Assembly: GCF_002964605.1 (NCBI RefSeq)
Contig: NZ_PQDH01000006.1
Coordinates: forward strand, 1 to 64,000
From: Vallitalea okinawensis
GTDB taxonomy: Bacteria; Bacillota; Clostridia; Lachnospirales; PQDH01
DNA length: 64,000 nt
Direction: 5' to 3'
A program made the translations under genes and the position numbers. Numbering within the stretch: position 1 is the first letter of the stretch; the number at the start of each line of letters is the position of its first letter. The notes beneath the pieces are model-generated. The model was not told the origin of the DNA and searched no databases. It was given only the letters and a program-made list of their open reading frames with translations. Below are positions 44,444 through 54,298 of this stretch, piece by piece.

Positions 44444-47287
44444 ATGATGAAAGAAAAAAAATTATTCAGTTTTAGTATTCATAAAAAACTTTTTTTAATT
44501 TCTACTGTTCTTACTCTATCTGTCATAATATCTTTTCATTTTCTGTCACATAAAATAGTATCTAATTCACTTATTCAGGATCATGCATCCTATGAATTGA
44601 ATTCATTTACTCAAGCAGGTGAATATATACAATCAGTATTCGAAATGACTGAAGGTTACTTACAGCAGGTTTATAAAAACAAAATAATTTATCAGTATAC
44701 CACTGAAAAAGATGCATATTCTGATCTTCTAGATATCAGTAAACAAATATCTATACTGGATCATGAACTCAATAATATCTTTATTCAACAAAATTATATT
44801 GATAATATTATACTTATTAATAAAAACAACTTTAGTTATTCCTATAATTGGGGCACATCAGGTCAATACCTTGGAGAAAATTTAGATTTTGATAACTTTC
44901 TGAAGCATTCTGAGTTATTAACTTCTACTAATAGAGAAGGTACACCCATCCACTATAAAAGTAAGTTGCCCAATAATTTAACTGAAAATAAGATTTATAG
45001 CCTAATTGATGATAAGATTATCTATACAAGAAGCCTAAGAGATCACGAAGGTACTCGGGTTGGACTTGTTATTGTTATTTTTAATACACATTTTATGAAT
45101 GATTTTTTTTCAGATTTGCCCGACTATCAGGCTGTTGCCCTCTATGATAATAGTAATGAATTGATCTGGTCAAAGACTAATAATAATATTACTCTAGATT
45201 TTGACCAATTCAAGAGAAATACCTATTACATTGACTCTACTCAAGATAATACCTATCTATATGTTTCTCAAAAGATATGGCCCTATAATTTTACTTTAGT
45301 GAGTCAGGCCCCTTTAGAGTCAGTTTTAACCAAACAGAACGAAGTCAACACCTATACTATCCTTTATGGCTTATTATTCATTTTGTTTGTTACTGTATTT
45401 TCATACTTATACTCAAAGCGTATCTCAGCACCTTTATATAAGTTAGCCTCTAATTTTTCACAGGATTTATCTTATACATTAGCACATTTTAATGATGGTG
45501 AAGAGGATTTACATGGTCCTAGGCTTATCCCTAAACAAAATACCATTAAATATAAACTCATTACCTATTTTATTTTGAGTGTTATCATACCCAATATCCT
45601 TTACACTTCTATCATCTTTTTTACATACTATGACTATTACAAAGATCAAACCATTTTACGAACTCAAGATACCATAGAACTAGTTAAGCAAAACATCGAA
45701 CATAATTTCAATAAGTATGATAGTGTTACCAGTCAAATGTGCTATTCAGATGTGATCCAAGATTATTATGATACATCAGCATCTGATCATATAGCCATTG
45801 ATCAAGTGTTTACTCAAACTCAGATGATTAAACAGGACATTTTAGCACTGAATCTCTATGACGTTAAAGGTAATAACATTTATTCAAGTAATTATTACAG
45901 TCCATATTCAATCGGAATTACCTCAGAAGACTTTAAATTATTAACTTCAAAAAGTACTGGTAAGTTAGAATTAATGAATACCACCAATAATTATTTCACA
46001 ACACCTGTTCTAACATTCGCTCGTACCGTCCGCAGTAAGCAAAAACATAACTTTACTGATGTCATTGGATATGGTGTATTTTATATGGATCAGACATTAT
46101 TAAACAATCTATATAGCCAGAATCTTGATAATAACTCGGAATATTTTTTCATGATGGATCAAGAAGTTAATATTTTTGACCACGCCAAAAAGGCACTTAC
46201 TGCTGATTTATTGAGTTCAAATGATATTTTTGAGAATAACAACCTACAAGACCCTAGGGGATTTATTACTCTACAGGATGACAATGAAGATTATCTACTT
46301 ATTTATGATACAACAGATATGTTTGAATTTAAAATTATGGGCGTAATCCCTTATCATACCATCAGCAGCAAATTAGAACCAGTAGTTAATTACATTGTCA
46401 TCTATATGGTCACCTTCTTTATCATCATTATTATCATATCTTCATTAATTGCCTTTAATATTACAAAACGCCTTAAATTACTTCAAGGAGCTATGAAGGA
46501 TGTTGCCAAGTATGGTGATTTTACCATTCAATTGAATATAACAGGGCAAGATGAAATTTCAATTTTATCTAACCAATTTAATCATATGATCAGTAGACTT
46601 AATGAATTGATTAAAGAGAATTATCAATCTAAGATAAGAGAACAGGAGTTATTGGTTTTAGAAAAAGAAGCTCAGCTTAATGCACTGCAACAACAGATCA
46701 ACCCTCATTTCTTATATAATACTCTTGAATCTATCAAATGGATGGCTTATAAGAAAGGTAATATGGATATCTGTAATATGATTAATGCACTTGGTAATTT
46801 CTTTAGAGGAAGTATTGCGAAATCCAATAATCTCATTCTATTCTCTGAAGAAATTGAACATCTTGAGAACTATTTATACATTCAAAGATTAAGGTACAGG
46901 GAAAAACTTAGTATATCATGTCATATTGAAGAAGAAGTAAAGATATGTAAAACAATAAAATTGATTTTGCAGCCACTCGTAGAGAATGCTATTAACCACG
47001 GAATTGATTCAATGGAATCTGGTGGATTAATTACAATTAATGGGTCTATTCAAGGAAATGAAGTACATATATTCATTCAAGATAATGGTACAGGTATGTC
47101 CTCTGAACGATTAAAAGAAGTGAATGATGCCTTAAAGATTGGCAAACAAGATGGCTACACTAGCATTGGACTCAAAAACGTCTATAATCGTCTTAAGTAT
47201 AATTTTAATGATAATGCTAATCTCATCATTGAAAGTTCGATGGGTCATGGTACAACTGTGAAGATTATTCTACCTGCTGTGAAATAA
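44444..47287 (+). CDS. YesM-type sensor histidine kinase with two tandem sensor domains
   Basis: The 947-aa kinase is about 350 residues longer than usual YesM. Helices at 13-33 and 303-323 enclose one extracellular sensor; helices at 371-393 and 648-671 enclose a second. A HAMP (672-724), a phospho-acceptor His755 in NPHFLYN and a HATPase domain (LVENAINHG near 845, DNGTGMS near 890) follow. So two complete Cache-like sensor modules are stacked in one chain, joined by a cytosolic linker (324-370). It lies 9 nt after its response-regulator gene. It probably detects extracellular sugars and may integrate two ligands or two binding proteins. Confidence 0.9.
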   Translation: MMKEKKLFSFSIHKKLFLISTVLTLSVIISFHFLSHKIVSNSLIQDHASYELNSFTQAGEYIQSVFEMTEGYLQQVYKNKIIYQYTTEKDAYSDLLDISKQISILDHELNNIFIQQNYIDNIILINKNNFSYSYNWGTSGQYLGENLDFDNFLKHSELLTSTNREGTPIHYKSKLPNNLTENKIYSLIDDKIIYTRSLRDHEGTRVGLVIVIFNTHFMNDFFSDLPDYQAVALYDNSNELIWSKTNNNITLDFDQFKRNTYYIDSTQDNTYLYVSQKIWPYNFTLVSQAPLESVLTKQNEVNTYTILYGLLFILFVTVFSYLYSKRISAPLYKLASNFSQDLSYTLAHFNDGEEDLHGPRLIPKQNTIKYKLITYFILSVIIPNILYTSIIFFTYYDYYKDQTILRTQDTIELVKQNIEHNFNKYDSVTSQMCYSDVIQDYYDTSASDHIAIDQVFTQTQMIKQDILALNLYDVKGNNIYSSNYYSPYSIGITSEDFKLLTSKSTGKLELMNTTNNYFTTPVLTFARTVRSKQKHNFTDVIGYGVFYMDQTLLNNLYSQNLDNNSEYFFMMDQEVNIFDHAKKALTADLLSSNDIFENNNLQDPRGFITLQDDNEDYLLIYDTTDMFEFKIMGVIPYHTISSKLEPVVNYIVIYMVTFFIIIIIISSLIAFNITKRLKLLQGAMKDVAKYGDFTIQLNITGQDEISILSNQFNHMISRLNELIKENYQSKIREQELLVLEKEAQLNALQQQINPHFLYNTLESIKWMAYKKGNMDICNMINALGNFFRGSIAKSNNLILFSEEIEHLENYLYIQRLRYREKLSISCHIEEEVKICKTIKLILQPLVENAINHGIDSMESGGLITINGSIQGNEVHIFIQDNGTGMSSERLKEVNDALKIGKQDGYTSIGLKNVYNRLKYNFNDNANLIIESSMGHGTTVKIILPAVK

Positions 47288-47301
47288 GTATATATGTATT
47301 T

Positions 47302-47333
47302 GAGCTGACTTATAGATGAAGTCAGCTCTTTTA
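47302..47333. terminator. Bidirectional terminator after kinase gene
   Basis: GAGCTGACTT and AAGTCAGCTC form a perfect 10-bp stem followed by TTTTATT, between convergent kinase and dehydrogenase genes. Confidence 0.85.
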
Positions 47334-47337
47334 TTAA

Positions 47338-48363
47338 TTATAGATATATCTTTTTATTCTTTTTGCCACTTTCATAGATAGCACATACAATCTTTTGAAT
47401 GGTTAAAGCCTCATGTCCATCAATAGTAGGCTTTCTATTTTCTCTAATGGCTTCATAGAAATCTCTAATCTGTTTATTATGACTTTGCCCCCAATAATTC
47501 TTTACATCACCATAGTGAAAGTAATCCGATGGATTGTTATTAACTACTAGCTGTCTACCATCGTTGTATTCAATAACTGCCTGATCTGCTTTCATGTGAA
47601 CTATACCTTTTTCACAATGTAATTCAATGGATACATCCGAATCGTAGGTATAGTAGTTAACCGTATGAAAAGCTAAGACCGTACCATCTTTGTATTTGAT
47701 AACACCTTCGGCGGCATCCTCAACTTCAATATAATCATGAGCCCTATTACTGATATGTGCATCAATGTAATCTACCGTTTTGTTAATAAACCAATTTGCT
47801 AAATCCAAGGTGTGAATAGCCTGGTCAATGATGACACCACCGCCTTCTTTATCCCAGGTACCTTTCCAATCACTCTTCTTATAGTAATCATCTGAACGAT
47901 CCCATGCAAGATATAAGCGCCCAGCCTTTACGCCACCAAGCTTTCCAGAATTAAGAGCATCTTTGATAGCTTGAGATGCTGCATTATAACGTGTTTGAAA
48001 AATAACCCCTAAAGCCTTATTGTTAATTTCTGCTCTATTTAACATCTCTTTTGCATCAGATAGCTGAATTGCCATTGGCTTCTCTGTTAAAACATGTATG
48101 CCACAATCTAAAGCTTCATTGGTTATGATAGGATGGAGGTAGTGGGGTGTACAAATGTGTACGGCATCCAAAGCTTCGTGTTTAAACATTTCTTTGTAAT
48201 TGGTATACCACTTACACCCAAACTCTTCAACTTTTTTCATGACTCGATCTTTCTTAATATCACAGACCGCTACCAAAGTAGTATGTTCATTTTGCATTAC
48301 AGGCAGAATGTGCATAGGCGAAATATTACCACATCCAATAATACCAACCTTATATTTTGTCAT
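47338..48363 (-). CDS. Gfo/Idh/MocA-family oxidoreductase
   Basis: The 341-aa NAD(P)-dependent dehydrogenase has the Rossmann motif VGIIGCGNISPMHILP, the dinucleotide Asp in VCDIKKD, the catalytic-region Lys-Pro in LTEKPMA and a His in DQAIHTLDLANW. GGAGG 7 nt upstream supports 48363; the frame is open further upstream inside the preceding gene but has no site. It probably oxidises a sugar or sugar acid released from the glycan. It follows a second Gfo/Idh/MocA gene by 13 nt. Confidence 0.92.
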   Translation of the reverse strand: MTKYKVGIIGCGNISPMHILPVMQNEHTTLVAVCDIKKDRVMKKVEEFGCKWYTNYKEMFKHEALDAVHICTPHYLHPIITNEALDCGIHVLTEKPMAIQLSDAKEMLNRAEINNKALGVIFQTRYNAASQAIKDALNSGKLGGVKAGRLYLAWDRSDDYYKKSDWKGTWDKEGGGVIIDQAIHTLDLANWFINKTVDYIDAHISNRAHDYIEVEDAAEGVIKYKDGTVLAFHTVNYYTYDSDVSIELHCEKGIVHMKADQAVIEYNDGRQLVVNNNPSDYFHYGDVKNYWGQSHNKQIRDFYEAIRENRKPTIDGHEALTIQKIVCAIYESGKKNKKIYL

Positions 48364-48376
48364 TTCTCTTCCTCCA

Positions 48377-49387
48377 TTAGCATGATAGCATTTTACCTTT
48401 TTGCTCAAGTGATTGTTTTTCCAATTCAATGAGCTCAATGGTACTCATCGTACTTTCAGTTGTAGCTATCTCACTTACCTTATCATTCAATATACAGTTA
48501 ACAAATTCTTTAATTTCATTATAATAACCATCGCCATCAGATAACTCAATTTCACTTACATCCTGCTCAGTCTTCACCATAACTATGCCATCAACGAGTT
48601 CTATAGTAGCCTTTTCGAATACAACAGAGTAACCCATTGTGAACCCTTGGCTATAGATCCAACTGGCATCTGCATGAATAACAGTATTATCATAAAGAAA
48701 GTGTGCTGATATATGATTGCATCCCGCACCTTCATACTTGTTAACTCCAACCGCTGAAAGTTGATCAGGTTTACCAAAGATATGTTGGATAATGTCAACA
48801 TCGTGAACATGTAAGTCCATGGCTACACCACCACTACGTTTCTCATCCATCATCCAATCATCTGACGACCATAGGGGTGGTGTGCTTCGTCGATAGAAAT
48901 GTGCAGCTAAAACATTACCATATTCTTTGGAAACAACTTTTTCCTTTAGAACTTGGTACATCGGCCAAAATCTTAAGCACTGAGCTATCATCAGCTTTTT
49001 TCCAGTCATTTTGCCTGTTTTTATCATCTCTTGACAATCAGACCGTGACAAAGCCATAGGCTTTTCACTTAAAACATGTAACCCCTTCTCCATGGCTTTG
49101 ATGGCTACTTCTTTATGTAAATCTGATGGTAAACATATATCAACATAATCCAAATCTTTGTGATTTAAGAGTTCCTCAATATCTTGATATAATGTATAAC
49201 TGCTTAAGTCTTTCTTATTAGCATCGGATTCAAGATTACCTCGAACTGTTTTCCCTTGGAGAACCTCTTCATTTTTATCGCAAATTGCTACTAGTTTAAC
49301 AGAGTAGCCTTCCTTTTCTAATTTAAGATAGTTACTATAGTGACAACTCCCCATCATACCTAATCCAATTAAGCCAACTTTAATCAT
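48377..49387 (-). CDS. Gfo/Idh/MocA-family oxidoreductase, second copy
   Basis: The 336-aa dehydrogenase has Rossmann motif VGLIGLGMMGSCHYS, VAICDKNEE, the Lys-Pro segment LSEKPMALS and HVHDVDIIQHIFG with the catalytic-region His. It shares only the family fold with its neighbour and carries an insertion after the Rossmann start (residues about 38-60). GGAGG precedes the ATG. It lies between the isomerase gene (31 nt upstream) and the other dehydrogenase gene; the trio looks like a keto-sugar conversion pathway (oxidise, isomerise, reduce), which is an inference. Confidence 0.92.
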   Translation of the reverse strand: MIKVGLIGLGMMGSCHYSNYLKLEKEGYSVKLVAICDKNEEVLQGKTVRGNLESDANKKDLSSYTLYQDIEELLNHKDLDYVDICLPSDLHKEVAIKAMEKGLHVLSEKPMALSRSDCQEMIKTGKMTGKKLMIAQCLRFWPMYQVLKEKVVSKEYGNVLAAHFYRRSTPPLWSSDDWMMDEKRSGGVAMDLHVHDVDIIQHIFGKPDQLSAVGVNKYEGAGCNHISAHFLYDNTVIHADASWIYSQGFTMGYSVVFEKATIELVDGIVMVKTEQDVSEIELSDGDGYYNEIKEFVNCILNDKVSEIATTESTMSTIELIELEKQSLEQKGKMLSC

Positions 49388-49418
49388 TGCTATCCCTCCA
49401 TTAATCTCATTGAACTAA

Positions 49419-50237
49419 CTAAATCAATGTTTCTAGTAATTGTTTAGCATGGATAATATCCTTGATCTGCTTATCACCTTCAATTTCTCTCTCAATTGTA
49501 AGGGCACCATCATACCCAACTTCTTTCAAAGCCTCGATAAAAGCTGGGAAATTTACCTCTCCTTCTCCTAATGGTTTTTCTTCACCTAATTCTCGGCTGT
49601 TTGTTGGGTAATCACCATCTTTAGCATGAACTCCTTTAATCAACGCGCCGAAAATTCTAACGGCATCAACTGCATTAGCTTTTCCGTATAAAAGTAGATT
49701 GGCTGGATCTAAATTAATTCCCAGATTACCTGTACCTATATCATCAATGACGCGTACTAAAGTGGTTGGTGTTTCTTGCCCCGTTTCAAATAAAAATTCC
49801 TGCCCATTGGACTTACAATAATCTGCTACAGTTCGTAAAGCAGATATAACCTCTGTATAGATAGGATCATTAGGGTTTTCTGGCATAAATCCAGCATGGG
49901 TAACAATCTGATTAACACCTAGCTTTTTAGCAAAATCTGAACCATCCATAAGATTCTGCATTCTGACAAAGCGATAGGCTGTTGGAACTAGCCCTAAGGT
50001 AACTGGTCCTTCGATGAAATTCCATACTTTTGGTCCTTGCCACCCACACCAGAAAGCTGTGATGGATACCCCTGTAGTTTTCATGGCTTCCTTAACTTCT
50101 TCTGCTATTTCGTCAGTAAACATTTCAGGATCCCAACAATCTAATTGGCAATTATCCATATTGAATTCTCTCACTTTTTCGAATTCTTTCTTTACATCAT
50201 TATTTTTTCTAAGGTTCACTCGTACACCTATTTTCAT
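49419..50237 (-). CDS. Sugar phosphate isomerase/epimerase (xylose-isomerase-like TIM barrel)
   Basis: The 272-aa protein belongs to the AP-endonuclease-2/xylose isomerase-like TIM-barrel family. Metal-ligand candidates are the Glu in FLFETGQET, Asp/Asn in LGINLDPANLL, His in GVHAKDGDY and the C-terminal Glu in LTIEREIEG. AAGGAGG places the start at 50237 (MKIGVRVNLRK). It is the first of three co-directional sugar-metabolism genes with two dehydrogenases. The exact sugar is unknown. Confidence 0.88.
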   Translation of the reverse strand: MKIGVRVNLRKNNDVKKEFEKVREFNMDNCQLDCWDPEMFTDEIAEEVKEAMKTTGVSITAFWCGWQGPKVWNFIEGPVTLGLVPTAYRFVRMQNLMDGSDFAKKLGVNQIVTHAGFMPENPNDPIYTEVISALRTVADYCKSNGQEFLFETGQETPTTLVRVIDDIGTGNLGINLDPANLLLYGKANAVDAVRIFGALIKGVHAKDGDYPTNSRELGEEKPLGEGEVNFPAFIEALKEVGYDGALTIEREIEGDKQIKDIIHAKQLLETLI

Positions 50238-50458
50238 TCTTCTGACCTCCTTGAACATCACATTATTTATCTGATAAGTTTATTATAAACATCCACTGCA
50301 CCTAAAATCTCGGCTTTTATTGCTTAATATTAGCATAATATTGCTAAGTTCTTGGGCAATGAATAATGCAAAAGAAATCAATGAAATTCACTAGTAATAT
50401 ATACCTTAATTATATATAATGTAATTAGAAAGAAAAAACTATCTACTTTAGGAGGATT

Positions 50459-51199
50459 ATGTTGAATAAAACGTTCATATCCATTTTGTTTTACATAATT
50501 ATCATATTTATTGCAGGACTTGCACTGAACTATTCAGATATTCAAGGTAGCACGACACAAATAATCAGCTACATTGAATCATCGATTAATTATGAAACAG
50601 AAACAGTCATAGTTGATGCCAGTTTCCCCCAATTCACTGGTTTTGACAACCCTTCTTATGAAGAAGACCTCAATAGCTCTATCAAAGGGTATATTGAACA
50701 TTTGATTAGAAATTATAAACTATCAGCTGAATCATCAAAAGAAGACTTTTCCACTAAAGGTTGGGATTATACGCCTTATTCTTTAACAACGACTTTTCAG
50801 GTGTATAACACAATAGACATTTTATCCTTAGGTTTGGATATCTTATATGTTGAAAGTGGCACTCCCAAACTAGGCAGCATTTTCTTTAATATCCATCTTG
50901 ATGATACACCTGAAGACCTACAAATCAATCAACTTTTTAAGGCAGAATATGATTATGCATCTATCATTAATAAAGAAATAAAGAGAAAAATGGCTGAGCA
51001 AATGGAAGATGACCAGACTATCTATTATTTTGAAGAAGATAAGCATGGATTTATAGGAATAACTGATTATCAAAAGTATTATATTAAAGATAACAGCTTA
51101 TATATTGTCTTTGATAAAAATACGATTGCTCCAGGAAGTATGGGTGAAATTCAGTTTGAAATTCCATTGTCATACTTTAAAAATCAACTAGCCTTTTAA
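50459..51199 (+). CDS. Membrane-anchored DUF3298-like protein
   Basis: The 246-aa protein has one N-terminal membrane segment (FISILFYIIIIFIAGLAL) and an extracellular domain like the DUF4163/DUF3298 pair of RsiV and PdaC (FPQFTGFDNPSYEEDLNSSIK; then KAEYDYASIINKEIKRKM; ending PGSMGEIQFEIPLSYFK). RsiV-type domains bind lysozyme or peptidoglycan. No catalytic deacetylase domain is attached. GGAGG is only 3 nt from the ATG but 6 nt from TTG at 50462, so the start may be TTG. Function unknown. Confidence 0.7.
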   Translation: MLNKTFISILFYIIIIFIAGLALNYSDIQGSTTQIISYIESSINYETETVIVDASFPQFTGFDNPSYEEDLNSSIKGYIEHLIRNYKLSAESSKEDFSTKGWDYTPYSLTTTFQVYNTIDILSLGLDILYVESGTPKLGSIFFNIHLDDTPEDLQINQLFKAEYDYASIINKEIKRKMAEQMEDDQTIYYFEEDKHGFIGITDYQKYYIKDNSLYIVFDKNTIAPGSMGEIQFEIPLSYFKNQLAF

Positions 51200-51249
51200 T
51201 TAAAAATTTGAAAACTATTATAATGATACTTTTGAAGGAGGTCAATCAT

Positions 51250-52416
51250 TTGAGAAATTTTGATTATGTTAACCCAACCAAAGTTATTTTCGGTAAAGAA
51301 ACGATTAACCGAATTGGCAGCGAGCTTAAGCATGATGGTATCAAAAAAGTACTTATGCTATATGGTAAAAGCTCTATTTTTAATAATGGTGTTTATGATA
51401 CAGTAGTTACTTCTTTTAAGGACAACAATATTGAATATATTGAATTAGGTGGTGTAAAACCTAACCCTGTTCTCAGTTTAGTAGAGGAAGCTATTGAAAA
51501 ATGCAGAACTCATAATATTGAAGCTATCATTCCTGTTGGTGGTGGTAGTGTGTATGATAGCGCGAAAGCTATTGCTGCTGGTGCCATCTATGATGGACCT
51601 GTCTGGGATTTCTTTGATGGAAAAGCCCGTGTAAAAAAAGCTTTACCTATCTATGGCGTTCTTACTTTATCCGCTACAGGTTCTGAAATGAATGGAAATA
51701 GCGTTGTAACGAAAAGAGATGAAGACAAAAAATGGGCTATTTCAGGAAAAGCTCTATATCCTGCCCTATCCATCATAGATCCAACTGTACAGTTTTCATT
51801 ACCTAGATCTCAAACAATCAATGGTGCAGTGGATACCATCACTCATGTTATGGAATTGTACTGTGATAAAACTCCAGCAGTGGACATTATGAAAGAGTAC
51901 TCTGAAGGTATTATTCGTACCACAATGAAGCATACAGAAGTATTAATCGATCAACCAGATAATTATGATTCAAGAGCAGAATTTGCATGGTGTGCTACTC
52001 TTGCCCTTAATGGCTCAAATGGCACTGGACGAAGTGGCGGTGACTGGTCTTCTCATGTTATTGAACATGCATTAAGTGCTCTATATGATATTGCACATGG
52101 CGCAGGATTATCTATTGTTTTCCCCGCTTGGGCAAAGTACGTCTATAAAGAAGACGTGGCTACATTTGCTCGTTTTGCTGAGAAAGTATTTGCTATAACA
52201 GATGGTAGTGAAGAAGAAAAAGCATTAGCTGGTATTGAAGCTCTTAAGGACTGGTACAAGAAAATTGGAAGTCCTGTTTCTCTCAAAGAAGCTAACATAC
52301 CTTATGAAGCTATTGATGCTTTAGCAGATAATGCTGCTATGAATGGACCTTTTGGCGCTATGAAAGAACTTCATCGCCAAGATATCGTAGAGATTCTAAA
52401 ATTAGCAGCTAAATAA
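51250..52416 (+). CDS. Iron-containing alcohol dehydrogenase (butanol-dehydrogenase-like)
   Basis: The 388-aa NAD(P)H-dependent enzyme interconverts aldehydes and alcohols. NAD-binding part PVGGGSVYDSAKAIAAG; iron ligands are likely in GAVDTITHVMELY, the helix SSHVIEHALSALYDIAHGAG and the final HRQD. It resembles the BdhA/YqhD clade, usually NADPH-linked. A TTG start at 51250 is clear: AAGGAGG lies 8 nt upstream and the family begins with NFDYVNPTKVIFG; an ATG at 51208 would add an atypical leader. Single gene with terminator. Confidence 0.92.
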   Translation: MRNFDYVNPTKVIFGKETINRIGSELKHDGIKKVLMLYGKSSIFNNGVYDTVVTSFKDNNIEYIELGGVKPNPVLSLVEEAIEKCRTHNIEAIIPVGGGSVYDSAKAIAAGAIYDGPVWDFFDGKARVKKALPIYGVLTLSATGSEMNGNSVVTKRDEDKKWAISGKALYPALSIIDPTVQFSLPRSQTINGAVDTITHVMELYCDKTPAVDIMKEYSEGIIRTTMKHTEVLIDQPDNYDSRAEFAWCATLALNGSNGTGRSGGDWSSHVIEHALSALYDIAHGAGLSIVFPAWAKYVYKEDVATFARFAEKVFAITDGSEEEKALAGIEALKDWYKKIGSPVSLKEANIPYEAIDALADNAAMNGPFGAMKELHRQDIVEILKLAAK

Positions 52417-52440
52417 ATTCAGCTTTACAAATCTATTTAT

Positions 52441-52475
52441 AAAAATACCGTCTCTTAATTGTAGAGGCGGTATTT
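52441..52475. terminator. Bidirectional terminator
   Basis: AATACCGTCTC and GAGGCGGTATT pair with one G-T wobble, flanked by A and T runs, between convergent dehydrogenase and phosphatase genes. Confidence 0.8.
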
Positions 52476-52476
52476 A

Positions 52477-53571
52477 TTATTCATTGATCTGAGATGCCAT
52501 AACCCAACCAAAATTCTCTTCAAATTTCACAAGTGCAGCTTCTCCGTATGTCTGACATAAAGCAACCTCTGTACCCAAATCTAGATTATAGAAGTTATTA
52601 ACATAGGTAGTAGCTAGATGGTATTTACCATCCTTTTCTTTAAGTAAACAGCTAAAGATGGTTAATTCTTTACCGCTGCTAATGTGTCTACAACGTGTCA
52701 TGATATCGCCAACCTCTATAATCTCCACATCCCAATCTGTGTAGTTTAGTAATAATGTTTCTTCAACTGGAAACTTATATTCGTTAGTAATAACCTTCTT
52801 CTCAAAGTCATTGTACTGAATATAATCATAGGAAATCTTTCCTTGACGCTTTTCTATGATAAATGCATTGAGTTCACCTGCTGATTTTACTCCTAATCCA
52901 CCATCAATTGATATAATATTTTTATCATCATTAAATACAGGTACATTAGTGTAACACGTATTTCTAAGATTAGAAACTGGCCAATGACCGACAATTATTT
53001 TCTTTTCTTGCACTGGACTCCGTTCTATGAAATGGTCGTATTTTAGAAACTTAATCTCGTCCTGAATTGGATGAAATCTTAAATCGTAACCTCCATGAAC
53101 AAAAATAAAATCATCAAAATGTACTATGATAGGGAGATTCTTTAAGTATGTAAAAACATCTTCATGATGATATAGCATAAAGTCATGAAGTTCATTACCA
53201 GATACAAAATCATGAACTGACTTTTGGTGACGTTTTAGTAATGATGTAATAATGGTCTCATACCTATCTAATTTCAGCCACCTAAGAAAATCGTCAGTTA
53301 TTTCTGTGTTTAGTAGATGATTGGTTATAAAAGCCTCGTGATTTCCCTTAAGAATTATAGTATTAGGACACTTTTCTAATTCTCTTATGTAAGTATAGGT
53401 CTTATAACTATCTGGCCCTCTGTTAATAAAATCTCCTAATATAATAAGGTAGTCCTCATCACTTAGTTTTAACTTTTGGACCATAGCTTTAAGGTGTTTA
53501 TGATGGCCATGTACATCACTCATAACAACAACTTTATAGTTATCCCTTTTATGAATTATTCTCTCATTCAT
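52477..53571 (-). CDS. PPP-family metallophosphoesterase with C-terminal extension
   Basis: The 364-aa protein has the metal-binding motifs of the PPP family: VMSDVHGHH, GDFINRGPDS, GNHEAFI, the His in VGHWPVS and the final IFVHGG. This suggests a Ser/Thr or dinucleotide phosphatase in the cytoplasm. After about residue 240 comes a beta-rich extension of 120 residues with an SH3-like pattern (GDIMTRCRHISSGKELTIF) that I do not recognise. It lies 24 nt after the pcp gene. Confidence 0.85.
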   Translation of the reverse strand: MNERIIHKRDNYKVVVMSDVHGHHKHLKAMVQKLKLSDEDYLIILGDFINRGPDSYKTYTYIRELEKCPNTIILKGNHEAFITNHLLNTEITDDFLRWLKLDRYETIITSLLKRHQKSVHDFVSGNELHDFMLYHHEDVFTYLKNLPIIVHFDDFIFVHGGYDLRFHPIQDEIKFLKYDHFIERSPVQEKKIIVGHWPVSNLRNTCYTNVPVFNDDKNIISIDGGLGVKSAGELNAFIIEKRQGKISYDYIQYNDFEKKVITNEYKFPVEETLLLNYTDWDVEIIEVGDIMTRCRHISSGKELTIFSCLLKEKDGKYHLATTYVNNFYNLDLGTEVALCQTYGEAALVKFEENFGWVMASQINE

Positions 53572-53595
53572 GATCCCTTCCTCCTACTTCTTTTC

Positions 53596-54237
53596 CTAAT
53601 GTGTTTCACCAACTGGCAATATAATATCTTCTTTATTGTCTATGGTTATCTTTACTGCTATCTCTAATCCTTTAACAATCATATCAAGGGACATGAAAGG
53701 CGTATTGCGTTTCATTAAGGTTTGTTCTGGTAGGAAAGGTACATGAATAAACCCTCCTCGTATATGGGTATATTTCTTCTGTATCATGTACATAAGACCA
53801 TATAAGACATGGTTACATACATAGGTTCCTGCGGTATAAGATAAAGATGCAGGTATATTATTCTCAGTCAGTTCTTTCAAAATAGCCTTATTAGGTAAGT
53901 TAGAAAAATAGGCGTTTTCACCATCTTCCTTTATAGGCTCTCCCATTGGTTGTTGCCCTGCATTGTCAGGTATACGAGCTTCATTTAAATTTATACCTAC
54001 TCTCTCAAGAGATAAGCCAAAACGCCCACCTGCCTGACCAACACAAATAACAATATCAGGTTGTTCTTTTTCTATGGCTTCCTCCAACACTTCTAAGGAT
54101 TGATTAAATACTGTTGGTAATTCCTGCTTAACCACTTGGCAACTACCAATTTCATCTTTCATTACATTAACAGCTTCAAAGGCTGGATTAATAGCTTCTC
54201 CACCAAATGGCTCAAATCCTGTAACTAAAGCTTTCAT
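53596..54237 (-). CDS. pcp: Pyrrolidone-carboxylate peptidase
   Basis: The 213-aa cysteine peptidase removes N-terminal pyroglutamate. MKALVTGFEPFGGE and NPAFEAV at the start are diagnostic. The catalytic Cys lies in TYVCNHVLYG, His in GFIHVPFLPEQ and Glu in LSLERVGINLNEARIPDN. Length is typical. AGGAGG precedes the ATG. It is co-directional with the phosphatase gene 24 nt downstream. Confidence 0.95.
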   Translation of the reverse strand: MKALVTGFEPFGGEAINPAFEAVNVMKDEIGSCQVVKQELPTVFNQSLEVLEEAIEKEQPDIVICVGQAGGRFGLSLERVGINLNEARIPDNAGQQPMGEPIKEDGENAYFSNLPNKAILKELTENNIPASLSYTAGTYVCNHVLYGLMYMIQKKYTHIRGGFIHVPFLPEQTLMKRNTPFMSLDMIVKGLEIAVKITIDNKEDIILPVGETH

Positions 54238-54298
54238 GAAGTATCCTCCTCTCCTGAGTCTCTATGTTAACTATTCTTATCTCCTCTGTCTATCAACA

